Source of the DNA: Acidaminococcus timonensis
Lineage (GTDB): Bacteria > Bacillota > Negativicutes > Acidaminococcales > Acidaminococcaceae
Direction of reading: 5' to 3'
Assembly (NCBI RefSeq): GCF_900106585.1
Contig: NZ_FNWH01000005.1
Span: forward strand, 311,962-375,961
DNA length: 64,000 nucleotides
Positions 7,931-17,224 of the stretch are shown piece after piece. The notes below the pieces were generated by a model, which saw only the letters and a list, made by a program, of their open reading frames with translations, was not told where the DNA came from and ran no database searches. Within the stretch, counting starts at the first letter, position 1; every line of letters starts with the position of its first letter. Made by a program: the position numbers and the translations under genes.

Positions 7931-9118
7931 TTATCCTTTTTTCTCCATGATTGCTGCACAGACCTGAGCCAGCCGCCGACAGCCTTCCTGCACATTTTCG
8001 AGGCTGTTGGCAAAGGACATCCGGATGTAGTATTTCCCTTCCGGTCCGAACACACTGCCGGGAACCATGGCCACCCCGGCCTTTTCCAGCAGATAGGGTG
8101 CGAATTCATCCCCAGTCATGCCCAGTCCTTTGATATTGATGAAGATGTAGAAGGCCCCTTTGGGCTTCAGGCAATGGATGCCCGGCGTGGCGTTGATCGC
8201 TTCCACAGCACAATCCCGGCGGCGGGCATATTCTTTCACCATGTCCCGGACCTCCTCTTTTTCGTCCAGCAGGGCCGTTACCCCGGCCTGCTGCACAAAC
8301 GAAGGAGCGCAGGTGGTCACATGCTGATGAAGTTTGTTCATGGTCCGGATCAGTTCCTCCGGAGCCGCCGCATAACCCAGGCGCCAGCCCGTCATGGAAT
8401 AGGCCTTGGAGAACCCGTTCAGGGTCACGGTGCGTTCCTTCATGCCCGGCAAGGCGGCAATGCTGCGGTGTTCGGCATCATCATACAGCAGCCTTTCGTA
8501 CACTTCATCGGACAGCACCATCAGATCATGCTGGATGGCGATGTCCGCCAGTTCCTTCAGGACCCGTTCGCACAGGACGCCACCGGTGGGATTGCTGGGT
8601 GTGATCAAGACCAGGGCCCGGGTCTTGTCCGTGATCTTGCTGCGGATTTCGTCCAGGTCCAGCTGGTATTCGTTTTCTTCCTTTAAGGTATAAAAGATAG
8701 GAACTGCCCCCAGGGTCCTGGGGATGTTCTTGTAGTTCAGCCAGCCGGGATTGGGTACCAGGATCTCATCGCCCGGATCCAGGAGAGCGGCCATGGCTTC
8801 GTACACGGCTTCCGACAGCCCCACCGTGACCAGGATTTCCTCCGGCCGGTAGTCGATGTGGTTCTGGGTTTTCAGCTTCCAGGCAATGGCCTTGCGCAGT
8901 TCCATGGTCCCAAAATTAGAGGTGTAGAATACATCCCCTTTTTCCAGATCCGCCATACAGGCTTTCTTGATGTATTCCGGCGTATCGAAATCCGGCCGTC
9001 CCAGTTCAAAATGGAGGACTTTCTCGCCCTGCCGTTCCATGGCCAGGGCTTTTTCGTTGACCTTCCGGATTCCGGAAGGTTCCAGCACTTTCATCCGTTC
9101 AGCGATCCGCAGCTCCAT
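7931..9118 (-). CDS. PLP-dependent aminotransferase, class I/II
   Basis: A 395-aa fold-type I aminotransferase of the aspartate aminotransferase superfamily. The PLP-binding Lys is in NGFSKAYSMTGWRLGYAA. The conserved Asn of TPSNPTGGV and the C-terminal Arg of YYIRMSFA, which binds the substrate carboxylate, are present. It would convert an amino acid to its 2-oxo acid. The FAH and SDR genes follow in the same operon and a LysR regulator is divergent, which suggests a dedicated catabolic pathway. GGAGGTGGAAGC precedes the ATG and overlaps the stop of a small upstream ORF. Confidence 0.9.
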   Translation of the reverse strand: MELRIAERMKVLEPSGIRKVNEKALAMERQGEKVLHFELGRPDFDTPEYIKKACMADLEKGDVFYTSNFGTMELRKAIAWKLKTQNHIDYRPEEILVTVGLSEAVYEAMAALLDPGDEILVPNPGWLNYKNIPRTLGAVPIFYTLKEENEYQLDLDEIRSKITDKTRALVLITPSNPTGGVLCERVLKELADIAIQHDLMVLSDEVYERLLYDDAEHRSIAALPGMKERTVTLNGFSKAYSMTGWRLGYAAAPEELIRTMNKLHQHVTTCAPSFVQQAGVTALLDEKEEVRDMVKEYARRRDCAVEAINATPGIHCLKPKGAFYIFINIKGLGMTGDEFAPYLLEKAGVAMVPGSVFGPEGKYYIRMSFANSLENVQEGCRRLAQVCAAIMEKKG

Positions 9119-9130
9119 GCTTCCACCTCC

Positions 9131-9286
9131 TTATTTCCGGTTCCTGCAGCAGCACCGCTTTTCTGCTTCCGGTTTCTGCGGAGTGTCCCACAGATTCATC
9201 CAGGCCACCAGACGGGTCCGCAGGAATTCATCCTTATCCACTTTCGTGACCATGTCTGCAACGCTATCTTTAAAGGTTTCTCTCAT
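9131..9286 (-). CDS. Small predicted protein (51 aa), first gene of the aminotransferase operon
   Basis: An open frame of 51 codons starts with ATG at 9286, preceded by AAGGTG. It ends in TAA at 9131-9133, where the TAA runs straight into the SD of the aminotransferase (TAAGGAGGTGG). This is strong translational-coupling geometry. The product begins MRETFKDSVADMVTKVDKDE, contains AWMNLWDTP and ends in a basic Cys triplet (KRCCCRNRK). No known domain was recognised. It lies downstream of the predicted operon promoter and so is probably translated. It could be a small protein or a coupling leader. Confidence 0.5.
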   Translation of the reverse strand: MRETFKDSVADMVTKVDKDEFLRTRLVAWMNLWDTPQKPEAEKRCCCRNRK

Positions 9287-9353
9287 GATGCTCACCTTTT
9301 CCTTTCCATTCCGTGCATTGCTCTTTCAAAGGGCTCTTCCCTTTGACGCCTTC

Positions 9354-9404
9354 AGTATAAAGCAGGAGGAAACAGTTGTAAAATGATTGTTTCAACTTTA
9401 TAAT
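9354..9404. promoter_or_regulatory. Overlapping divergent promoters with LysR-type dyad
   Basis: Plus strand: TTGTAA (9376-9381), 17 bp, TATAAT (9399-9404), reading into lysR. Minus strand: TTTACA (9377-9382), 17 bp, TATACT (9354-9359), reading into the aminotransferase operon. The two -35 elements occupy the same bases. A dyad AGTTG...CAACT (about 9374-9397) overlaps both, a typical place for a LysR regulator. Confidence 0.65.
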
Positions 9405-9440
9405 ATTCTTTATGAGAATATTTAAAGAGAGGCGATTCCC

Positions 9441-10307
9441 ATGGATACATCCACCCTCCTCCTGTTCCGTGACCTGTGCCGCACCCGGAATATGACCCAG
9501 ACTGCCCAAGCCTTCTTTTTGACCCAGTCCACCCTGAGCAAGCGGCTGGCCCAGCTGGAGGAAGAACTGGGCTATCCCCTGCTGGTCCGCAGCAAGGGAC
9601 GGCAGCAGGCAGAGCTCACCAGCCGGGGCGAAAAGTTCCTGGTGCTGGCCACCCGCATGCTGGAACTGTATGAAGAAAGCCGGGCCCTGAAGGAAGAACA
9701 GGAACGGTTCTTCCTTCGGCTGGGCTGCATGCGCAGCGTCCAAGAGGCCTTCCTGTCCGATTTCCTGGAATGCTTCCTGGTGACCCATCCCCGGTTCAGC
9801 CTGACCCTGGAGGATCACCACAGCCACGAGATCCGGGAGCTGCTGCTGGAAGGACTGTTGGATCTGGGGGTTGTCCAGATTCCCTATACCGGGCATGGCC
9901 TGGTCAGCCAGCTGCTCTATGATGAATATTTTCAGGTGGTCATGAAGGACCCGGGGCGCTTCCGCGGAAAAAAGGAGCTTTCTGTCAGGGAGCTGGATGC
10001 CCGGCAGGAAATCTTCCAGAGCTTTACAGACGGGTTCCGCGCCTGGCATGATACCCACTGGCGGATCCTGGACAGCAAGATCCGGGTGAACAGCACCCCC
10101 ACCGCCGAAAAGTATTTCCAGGCCCCGGAGGACTGGATGATCGTCCCTTGCTCCGTGGCCAGAGCCATGACCGGCCGAGGCTTCACCGCTTTTCCTCTGA
10201 AGGAGGTCACCCCGCTGCACCAGGTGTACCTCTGCTGGCGCCAGGAGGAAGACCGCCCCCACGTAATGGCCTTGCTGGACGCCCTGGAGGAGCATTTCAA
10301 TCCGTAA
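9441..10307 (+). CDS. LysR-family transcriptional regulator
   Basis: A 288-aa LysR regulator. The N-terminal winged helix (residues 1-60) shows the family signature RNMTQTAQAFFLTQSTLSKRLAQLEEELGYPLLVRSKG. The rest is a periplasmic-binding-like co-inducer domain. SD AGAGAGG precedes the ATG. It is divergent from the aminotransferase-FAH-SDR operon and shares an overlapping promoter region with it, so that operon is the likely target (inference). The co-inducer is unknown. Confidence 0.9.
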   Translation: MDTSTLLLFRDLCRTRNMTQTAQAFFLTQSTLSKRLAQLEEELGYPLLVRSKGRQQAELTSRGEKFLVLATRMLELYEESRALKEEQERFFLRLGCMRSVQEAFLSDFLECFLVTHPRFSLTLEDHHSHEIRELLLEGLLDLGVVQIPYTGHGLVSQLLYDEYFQVVMKDPGRFRGKKELSVRELDARQEIFQSFTDGFRAWHDTHWRILDSKIRVNSTPTAEKYFQAPEDWMIVPCSVARAMTGRGFTAFPLKEVTPLHQVYLCWRQEEDRPHVMALLDALEEHFNP

Positions 10308-10343
10308 AAAAAGCGGTTGTGATTTTTCACAACCGCTTTTTTT
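10306..10343. terminator. Bidirectional terminator between lysR and the flippase gene
   Basis: A perfect 17-bp inverted repeat (10306-10322 and 10327-10343) with core AGCGGTTGTGA and A-runs/T-runs on the outer sides. It overlaps both stop codons and serves the two convergent genes. Confidence 0.9.
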
Positions 10344-11955
10344 ACAACAATTTCAATTGATGTCCCAGCCGTACCATGCGCCGTCCCACAAAAGGAATCT
10401 GGGCCAGTTCATCTTCCGGCATGGTCTTCAGGACCAGCAGCAACAGGGCGTACACAGGGATGGCCACGGCCATGCCCCCCAGGATGCTCCAGGCGCCCCA
10501 GTTGGGCACCAGGGCCAAAAAGCCCTTCACTGCAGCTCCCATGGCCACCGCTGCCACGGCCGTCTTCACCAGCTGCTTCAGCTCCAGAGAGAAGCCTGTA
10601 TATTTCTTGATGAAGAACAGGTTCAGGATGGCCGCAATGCCGATATCCGCCACCGTGGCCCAGCTGGACCCCACGATGCCCATGGTGGGCGTCAGGTTCC
10701 AGTTCAGGAACACCTTGGAAGCCGCCGCGATGATCATGTTGAACACCGGGATCTTGGTCTTGCCCAGGCCCTGCAGGATGCCCGTACTTACCTGGTGCAG
10801 CCCCAGGAGGAAAATGGCCCAGCTCATGGTCTCGATGGAAGGCCCGGCCTTGGGGGCATTATAGATCAGGGCCGCCACCCGTCCCCCCAGCACATGGAGA
10901 CCGATGCTGCAGGGAATGGTGATCACAGCCGCCACGGAAAAGGCCGCCGCCACTTTCTCCCGGATCCCCTCCGTATCCTCCAGGGTCCGGGATTCGCTGA
11001 TGGCAGGCACCAGGCTGATGGAAAGGGCCGCCGTCAAAATGGTGGACATATTCACCAGAGGCACGGCCATCCCTGTCAGGTACCCGAACAGGGTGGTGGC
11101 CTCCGACATGGACCAGCCACCGGCCATGAGCCGGCGGGGCACGATGACCATATCCAGATTGGACACGATGGGCAGCATCAGGCTGGCCATGGAAACGGGC
11201 AGAGCCAGCATGATCAGCCGTTTGATGATCTTGCCGGCCGGTTCCGGTTCCTGAGGCGGCACGTTCTCTTCCCCCTGGGGGAAGAACTTATGCTTCAGTT
11301 TCCGGTAGAACCCCAGCAGGACCAGAAGGCCGCAGAAGGCCCCGGCGCCGGCCCCCATGCTGGCCCCGGCAGCCGCATAGGTCAGGCCGTAGGGCAGCAG
11401 CAGATAGGAGAAGGCGATCATGGTCACCACCCGGATCAGCTGCTCCGTGATTTCCGAGCAGGCGGTAGGGGTCATGATCTGCCAGCCCTGGAAATATCCC
11501 CGGAAACTGGACAGGAAGGTCACAAAGAACACGGCAGGTGCCAGGGCGATGATGGAATAATAAGCCCGGGGGTCCGGAATGAACCCGGATTCCACCAAAA
11601 CGTGTGCCAGGGCCAGCAGGGCCCCTGTAAACAGCAGGCCCGTGGCCAGCATCATCCACAGAGACACTTTGAATACGTGCTGGGCGCCTCCGTAATCCTT
11701 TTTGGCCACCTTTTCCGCGGTGACAATGGAAATGGCCACCGGGATGCCGGCAGAGGACACGGTGATGGCCATCAGGTAGATGGGGAACCCCATCTGGTAC
11801 AGGCCGATGCCTTCGCCCCCCATGACCCGGGACAGGATCACCCAGTTCAGGGCGCCGATCACCTTGACCACAATGCTGGAAATGGTCAGGATCATGGTCC
11901 CTTTCAGGAATTTCTTGGTTTTGCTGTTTGCGGAAGTCTGTTCTTGCTGCGCCAT
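10342..11955 (-). CDS. MurJ/SpoVB-like polysaccharide or lipid-linked oligosaccharide flippase (MOP superfamily)
   Basis: A multi-spanning membrane protein of about 537 aa with roughly 14 hydrophobic segments. It starts with a flippase-like first helix (GTMILTISSIVVKVIGALNWVILSRVMGGEGIGLYQ). This pattern is typical of the PST/SpoVB branch of the MOP superfamily, which exports lipid-linked oligosaccharides or, in MurJ, lipid II. The ATG at 11955 is preferred because AAGGA is 9-10 bases upstream, whereas at 11964 it would abut the start codon. The gene stands alone between convergent and divergent neighbours. The exact substrate cannot be told from sequence. Confidence 0.82.
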   Translation of the reverse strand: MAQQEQTSANSKTKKFLKGTMILTISSIVVKVIGALNWVILSRVMGGEGIGLYQMGFPIYLMAITVSSAGIPVAISIVTAEKVAKKDYGGAQHVFKVSLWMMLATGLLFTGALLALAHVLVESGFIPDPRAYYSIIALAPAVFFVTFLSSFRGYFQGWQIMTPTACSEITEQLIRVVTMIAFSYLLLPYGLTYAAAGASMGAGAGAFCGLLVLLGFYRKLKHKFFPQGEENVPPQEPEPAGKIIKRLIMLALPVSMASLMLPIVSNLDMVIVPRRLMAGGWSMSEATTLFGYLTGMAVPLVNMSTILTAALSISLVPAISESRTLEDTEGIREKVAAAFSVAAVITIPCSIGLHVLGGRVAALIYNAPKAGPSIETMSWAIFLLGLHQVSTGILQGLGKTKIPVFNMIIAAASKVFLNWNLTPTMGIVGSSWATVADIGIAAILNLFFIKKYTGFSLELKQLVKTAVAAVAMGAAVKGFLALVPNWGAWSILGGMAVAIPVYALLLLVLKTMPEDELAQIPFVGRRMVRLGHQLKLL

Positions 11956-12268
11956 GCCATCCATCCTTTATCTTGTATCTGAAACCGGAATCCCCACCTG
12001 GGCTGCTCCGGCCCTTGTCATTGACTATAATCGTATTATTTTATCATATTTTTCCTGCTTTAGGCCACTTTCCTTCTATCCTTCCGGAAATAAAAGGACT
12101 CCCGGGCAAACAATAAGAATTCTTTTTTGGGAATAAATTTATTTTTTCTCCCGCTTTCTTTGTTTTTTTGCGGGTATTGTAGCCTATCTGCTTCTTTCGG
12201 TTGCCCCTGCAACTGGATTTTTACTTCAATTGTGCTATAATGATATACACTTTAGAATGAGGTGCATT
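11956..12268. other. Divergent intergenic region between flippase and activase genes
   Basis: AT-rich spacer of about 310 bases. A TATAAT at 12236-12241 lies 28 bases before the activase start and is a plausible -10, but no good -35 is evident. I see no RNA structure or small gene that I can support. Confidence 0.4.
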
Positions 12269-15200
12269 ATGAGTACGTATCGTGTAGGTTTAGACATCGG
12301 ATCCACCACCTGTAAGATCGTGGTGCTGGACAACCATTCCCATATGGTATTCTCCCGGTACAAACGGCACCAGGCCAATGTGGCCGGCGTCCTGAGGGAA
12401 GAACTGAAGAATCTCCGTTCCCAGATCGGCGGCGCCAGCCTGAAACTGAAGATCACCGGATCGGTGGGCATGGGCGTTGCAGAGAAATTCGACCTGCCTT
12501 TTGTGCAGGAAGTGATCGCGGCCACCAAGTTCGTGAAAACCAAATATCCGGAAGCTGCAACCCTGATCGACATCGGCGGCGAAGACGCCAAGATTGTCTA
12601 CATTAAAAAGGATGGCAGCTGCGACCTGCGCATGAACGGCAACTGCGCCGGCGGTACCGGGGCTTTCCTGGATCAGATGGCCGTCCTGCTGGGGATTCCC
12701 ATCGAACAACTGAACGGGCTGGCAGAAAAAGCCAAACACGTCCATTACATTGCCTCCCGCTGCGGTGTATTCGCCAAGACGGACATCCAGAACCTGCTGG
12801 CCAAGAACGTGAGCCGGGAAGACATCGCCATCTCCATTTTCCATGCGGTGGCAGTCCAGGTGATCGCCACGTTGAGCCATGGCTGTACCATCGAACCCAA
12901 GGTCCTGCTGTGCGGCGGCCCGCTGACCTTCATGCCGGCCCTGCGCAAGGCCCTGATGGATTGCCTGCAGATTCCCTATGTGAACTTCATCGTTCCGGAG
13001 AACGCCAACCTGATTCCGGCCTACGGCACGGCCCTCAGCGCGTCCGATGCCCCCTCCATCAGCTTCGATCAGCTCATTGAAAAGCTGGAAAGCGCTCCCA
13101 GGGTATCCGTCCGGACCGATGATGTACTGCCTCCCATCTTCCAGTCGCCGGAGGACTATGCGGCCTGGAAAAAGGCCAAGGAAGCAGACTTCATCCAGCT
13201 GACTCCCCTGACGGCAGATACGGACGAAGTGTACGTGGGCATCGACTCCGGTTCCACCACCACCAAGCTGGTGGTCACCAATCCCAAAGACGAGATCCTG
13301 TTCACCCATTACGGTCCCAACAACGGCAACCCCATCGGTGCCGTCCAGGAGGCCTTCGAGGCCTTCTACGCAGAATGCCTGAAAGTGGGGGCCAACCCCA
13401 AAATCCTGGGCAGCTGCTCCACAGGCTACGGGGAAGATCTGATCAAGGCTGCCTTCGGCCTGAAGACCGGCATCATCGAGACCATCGCCCACTACCTGGC
13501 CGCCCGGAAAATCAACAAGGATGTCTCTTTCATCCTGGATATCGGCGGACAGGATATGAAGGCCATTTTTGTGGACCACGGTGTGCTGAACCGGATGGAA
13601 CTGAACGAATCCTGTTCCTCCGGCTGCGGTACTTTCCTGGAAACCTTTGCCAAGGGCCTGAACTACAGTGTCAGTGATTTTGCCAAGCTGGCCTGCGAAG
13701 CCAAGGAACCCTGCGACCTGGGTACCCGCTGCACCGTGTTCATGAACTCCAAGGTGAAGCAGAGCCTGCGGGAAGGAGTCACCATCGCCGACATCTCCGC
13801 CGGTTTGGCCTATTCCGTCATCAAGAACTGCCTGTACAAGGTACTGAAGCTGCAGAACACCCACGAACTGGGCACGGATATCGTGCTCCAGGGCGGTACC
13901 ATGAAGAACGATGCCGTGGTCCGGGCCTTCGAACTGCTCACCGGCACCACTGTACACCGCAGCAACATCCCCGAGATCATGGGAGCCTATGGCTGCGCCC
14001 TGTTCGCCCGGAGCCGGGCCGAAGGGGAAGTGACCCTGGACGAGATGATCCATGTGGCCAACTATACTGACAGCCAGCTCCAGTGCCACGGCTGTGAAAA
14101 CAACTGCCTGATCAAGAAATACAATTTCAGCAACGGCAGAGTGTACTTTTCCGGCAACAAATGCGAAAAGTTCTTCACCAACAACGGGGAAGACCAGAAG
14201 CCCGGGGAAAACATCTATGACTACAAATACCGGCTGCTGTTCGACCGGCCGGTGAATGAGGATGCCAAGCGGACCATCGGCATCCCCCGCTGCCTGAACA
14301 TGTATGAAGACTATCCTTTCTGGCATGCCCTGTTCACCACCTGCGGCCTGAAAGTGCAGCTGTCCGATCCCTCCACCTTCAAGAACTACGAAGGCGGCAT
14401 CCACGATGTGATGAGCGACAACATCTGCTTCCCGGCCAAGCTGGTCCACGGACATATCAATGACCTGATCCGCAAGCGGGTGAACCGGATCTTCATGCCC
14501 TACGTGATCTACGAACGGCAGGACGACAAGCGGCAGCTGAACAGCTACAACTGCCCGGTGGTCTCCGGGTATTCCGACGTGATCAAGAGCGTGGTGGATA
14601 CGGACATTCCCATCGATTCCCCGCCCATCAACTTCCAGGATCCGAACCTGCTGAAGAAGCAGATCCGGAAATACCTGAGCTACATCGGTTTCGACCGGTT
14701 CACCGCCGACAAGGCCCTGAAAGCGGCCCTCAAAGCCCAGGATGAATACGGCAAGGCCATCAAGGCCAAAAACGAGGAAATCCTGGCAGACAGCCGGAAG
14801 AACCATCAGCTGACCATCCTGCTGGCCGGCCGGCCCTACCATACGGACCCGCTGATCCAGCACAAGCTCAGCGAATCCATTGCGGCCATGGGCATCAACG
14901 TGATCAACGAAGACCTGGTGCGGGACGACAGTTCCATCACCGTGGACGATTCCTATCTGGTGCGCCAGTGGGCCTACATCAACCGGATCTCCAAGGCCGC
15001 TGACTGGGTGGCCCGCCAGGACAACTCCGTGCACTTCATGGAAATGACCTCCTTCGGCTGCGGCCCGGATGCCTTCCTCCAGGACGAGGTACGGGGCATC
15101 CTCCAGCGCCACGGCAAGGCCCTGACCCTGCTGAAGATCGACGATGTGTCCAACATCGGATCCCTGAAGCTGCGGGTCCGCTCCATGGTGGACAGCATCC

Positions 15201-16558
15201 GCTACAACAGGGATGCCAAACCCAAGGAAGAACCCTTCGTACAGCCGCCCCGCTTCGAGAAGAGCATGAAGGATTACACCATCCTGTCTCCGTTCTTCAC
15301 CCCGTTCATTTCGCCCCTGATTCCCTCCGTCCTGAAGAATATCGGGTACCATGTGGTGACCCTGCCGGAAAGCACCATGCAGACGGCGGACCTGGGCCTG
15401 AAATATGCCAACAACGAAGTCTGCTACCCGGCCACCCTGGTGGTGGGCGACTTCATCCGGGCCCTGCAGTCCGGCAAATATGACCCCAAAAAGACCGCCG
15501 TGGCCATCACCCAGACCGGCGGCCAGTGCCGGGCGTCCAACTACTTCGGCCTGATCAAGCATGCCCTGATCGCAGCCGGCTTCAAGGATACTCCGGTGAT
15601 TTCCCTGGCCACCAGCAAGAATATCCAGAACGACCAGCCCGGGTTCGAAATCAATTGGCTGAAGATCGCCAAGATCACCATTTCTACCGTCCTGTTCTCT
15701 GACTGCCTGTCCAAATTCTTCAATGCTTCCGTAGTACGGGAGACAGTAAAGGGCAAGGCCCAGGAGCTGAAGGACAAATATCTGGAACTGGCCAAGAAAG
15801 AGATCGAAGCCAACAACTCCAACGGCCTGCTGAAACTGCTGAAGGAAGCCGCGTCGGAATTCAACGCTCTGGCCAAGCCGGATGTGCACCTGCCCCAGGT
15901 GGGGATCGTGGGCGAAATCTACCTGAAGTTCAATGCCTTTGCCCACAAGAACGTGACCGGCTGGCTCATGGAGCACGGCATCGAAGTAATGCCTCCGCTC
16001 CTGACTCCGTTCTTCATGCAGGCGTTCGTGAACCGGATCACCAACCGGAAATTCGGTCTGGAACGGCACCATATCCCCAATGTCATTGTGGATGTCATTT
16101 ACATGTGGGTCACCAAACAGATCAAGAAATTCAATGAGATCGGGGAACAGTTCTCCTACTTCACCCCCATCGAGGATATCTTCGACCTGGCCAATGAGGG
16201 CAAGGCCATCATCAACATGGCTGCCCAGTTCGGCGAAGGCTGGCTGCTGCCGGCGGAAATCGTGAACTTCGCCAAACACGGCATCAACAATGTGATGAGC
16301 CTGCAGCCCTTCGGCTGTATCGCCAACCACATCATCTCCAAGGGCATCGAAAAGAAGGTCAAGGCCCTGTATCCCCAGCTGAACCTGCTGAGCCTGGACT
16401 TCGACAGCAGCGTCAGCGACGCCAACGTAGCCAACCGGCTGCTGCTGTTCGTGGAGAACATCCAGACCTCCGGCGTACCCCAGCCCAAAGCCAGGGCCGA
16501 AAAGAAGAAGGAAGGCTTCTTCGACGAAAACCTGGCCCGCCGGGAAATCATGATTTAA
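12269..16558 (+). CDS. Giant 2-hydroxyacyl-CoA dehydratase activase-related protein
   Basis: About 1429 aa. Two ASKHA ATPase domains of the BcrAD/BadFG/HgdC type are in tandem: the first (about 1-260) has DIGSTTCKIVVLD, GGEDAKI and NGNCAGGTGAF, the second (about 325-590) has GIDSGSTTTKLVV, DIGGQDMKA and NESCSSGCGTF. The conserved Cys in each NxxCxxGxG motif could ligate a bridging [4Fe-4S] cluster as in HgdC. The C-terminal half carries a DUF2229-type region (from TIGIPRCLNMYEDYPFW) and a dehydratase-like part with several conserved Cys. Family members of this length are widespread in anaerobes, but their substrate is not established. GAGGTG precedes the ATG at 12269; a longer reading lacks an SD. 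No HgdA/HgdB-type dehydratase subunits are nearby. Its terminator is split by an IS. Confidence 0.88.
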   Translation: MSTYRVGLDIGSTTCKIVVLDNHSHMVFSRYKRHQANVAGVLREELKNLRSQIGGASLKLKITGSVGMGVAEKFDLPFVQEVIAATKFVKTKYPEAATLIDIGGEDAKIVYIKKDGSCDLRMNGNCAGGTGAFLDQMAVLLGIPIEQLNGLAEKAKHVHYIASRCGVFAKTDIQNLLAKNVSREDIAISIFHAVAVQVIATLSHGCTIEPKVLLCGGPLTFMPALRKALMDCLQIPYVNFIVPENANLIPAYGTALSASDAPSISFDQLIEKLESAPRVSVRTDDVLPPIFQSPEDYAAWKKAKEADFIQLTPLTADTDEVYVGIDSGSTTTKLVVTNPKDEILFTHYGPNNGNPIGAVQEAFEAFYAECLKVGANPKILGSCSTGYGEDLIKAAFGLKTGIIETIAHYLAARKINKDVSFILDIGGQDMKAIFVDHGVLNRMELNESCSSGCGTFLETFAKGLNYSVSDFAKLACEAKEPCDLGTRCTVFMNSKVKQSLREGVTIADISAGLAYSVIKNCLYKVLKLQNTHELGTDIVLQGGTMKNDAVVRAFELLTGTTVHRSNIPEIMGAYGCALFARSRAEGEVTLDEMIHVANYTDSQLQCHGCENNCLIKKYNFSNGRVYFSGNKCEKFFTNNGEDQKPGENIYDYKYRLLFDRPVNEDAKRTIGIPRCLNMYEDYPFWHALFTTCGLKVQLSDPSTFKNYEGGIHDVMSDNICFPAKLVHGHINDLIRKRVNRIFMPYVIYERQDDKRQLNSYNCPVVSGYSDVIKSVVDTDIPIDSPPINFQDPNLLKKQIRKYLSYIGFDRFTADKALKAALKAQDEYGKAIKAKNEEILADSRKNHQLTILLAGRPYHTDPLIQHKLSESIAAMGINVINEDLVRDDSSITVDDSYLVRQWAYINRISKAADWVARQDNSVHFMEMTSFGCGPDAFLQDEVRGILQRHGKALTLLKIDDVSNIGSLKLRVRSMVDSIRYNRDAKPKEEPFVQPPRFEKSMKDYTILSPFFTPFISPLIPSVLKNIGYHVVTLPESTMQTADLGLKYANNEVCYPATLVVGDFIRALQSGKYDPKKTAVAITQTGGQCRASNYFGLIKHALIAAGFKDTPVISLATSKNIQNDQPGFEINWLKIAKITISTVLFSDCLSKFFNASVVRETVKGKAQELKDKYLELAKKEIEANNSNGLLKLLKEAASEFNALAKPDVHLPQVGIVGEIYLKFNAFAHKNVTGWLMEHGIEVMPPLLTPFFMQAFVNRITNRKFGLERHHIPNVIVDVIYMWVTKQIKKFNEIGEQFSYFTPIEDIFDLANEGKAIINMAAQFGEGWLLPAEIVNFAKHGINNVMSLQPFGCIANHIISKGIEKKVKALYPQLNLLSLDFDSSVSDANVANRLLLFVENIQTSGVPQPKARAEKKKEGFFDENLARREIMI

Positions 16559-16645
16559 ACAGGGCCCCTGGCCTGTTACGCGAGAGCACTGAGCTGACCC
16601 CCAATTGTTAGACCAAAAATCTAACAATTGGGGGTTAGTTTTTTT

Positions 16646-17224
16646 ATGGCAAGACACAGCTATGAATTTAAGAAAAAAATAGTACTGGAATACTTGAACA
16701 GTGACAAAGGGTGTATTTCTATTTCACGTAAATATGGGATGGCAAGTAGCAGCCAGCTGCTAAAGTGGGCTGCTGCTTACAAGGCATTTGGAGATAATGG
16801 TCTGAAGAGATCTCGCTCTCAAAAAATATACTCTTTCAAAGAAAAACTTTCTGTGGTAGAGTCTTACTTAACAAATGAAATCTCATATCAGGAATTGGCA
16901 ATTCGTGTAGGAATCAACAATCCGTCATTGATTTCCAGATGGGTCAATGAATTTAAAATTGCGGGGCCGGATGCGTTACGGTCACATAAAAAAGGTAGGA
17001 AAAAGACTTTGAGCCAATCAAAACCCAAAAAAACAGATACCCAGGTTCAACAACCGATGGTCAACATCAGTGTGGAACATGTCCAGGAGTTAGAGAATGA
17101 AAACCTTAAACTCCGAATAGAGAATGCTTTTTTAAAAGAACTGAGGAGACTGCGTTTAGAGGACGAAGCAAAAATGAGAGAGTTGCGAAAATCATCTCCA
17201 GTCTCCGAGGATCATTCAAGTTGA
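16646..17224 (+). CDS. IS150-type transposase OrfA
   Basis: 192 aa from the ATG at 16646 (MARHSYEFKKKIVLEYLN); a longer reading from 16628 begins inside the terminal hairpin and is unlikely. It has two helix-turn-helix segments and a C-terminal leucine-rich coiled coil. It differs from copies 1 and 4 at several places (for example NNPSLISR, RKKTLSQSK). The GGGGG that could act as SD is in the 3' arm of the left-end hairpin, so transcripts entering from outside would hide it. The stop overlaps the orfB start. Confidence 0.93.
   Translation: MARHSYEFKKKIVLEYLNSDKGCISISRKYGMASSSQLLKWAAAYKAFGDNGLKRSRSQKIYSFKEKLSVVESYLTNEISYQELAIRVGINNPSLISRWVNEFKIAGPDALRSHKKGRKKTLSQSKPKKTDTQVQQPMVNISVEHVQELENENLKLRIENAFLKELRRLRLEDEAKMRELRKSSPVSEDHSS

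Noticed and set aside
10357-11982. Plus-strand frame of about 541 codons opposite the flippase
   Set aside because: His/Gln/Gly-rich shadow translation; the minus strand encodes a clear multi-spanning membrane protein.
12290-16657. Very long minus-strand open frame (about 1455 codons) opposite the activase
   Set aside because: It is an antisense shadow caused by third-position GC bias; the translation has no recognisable domain while the plus strand has clear ASKHA motifs.
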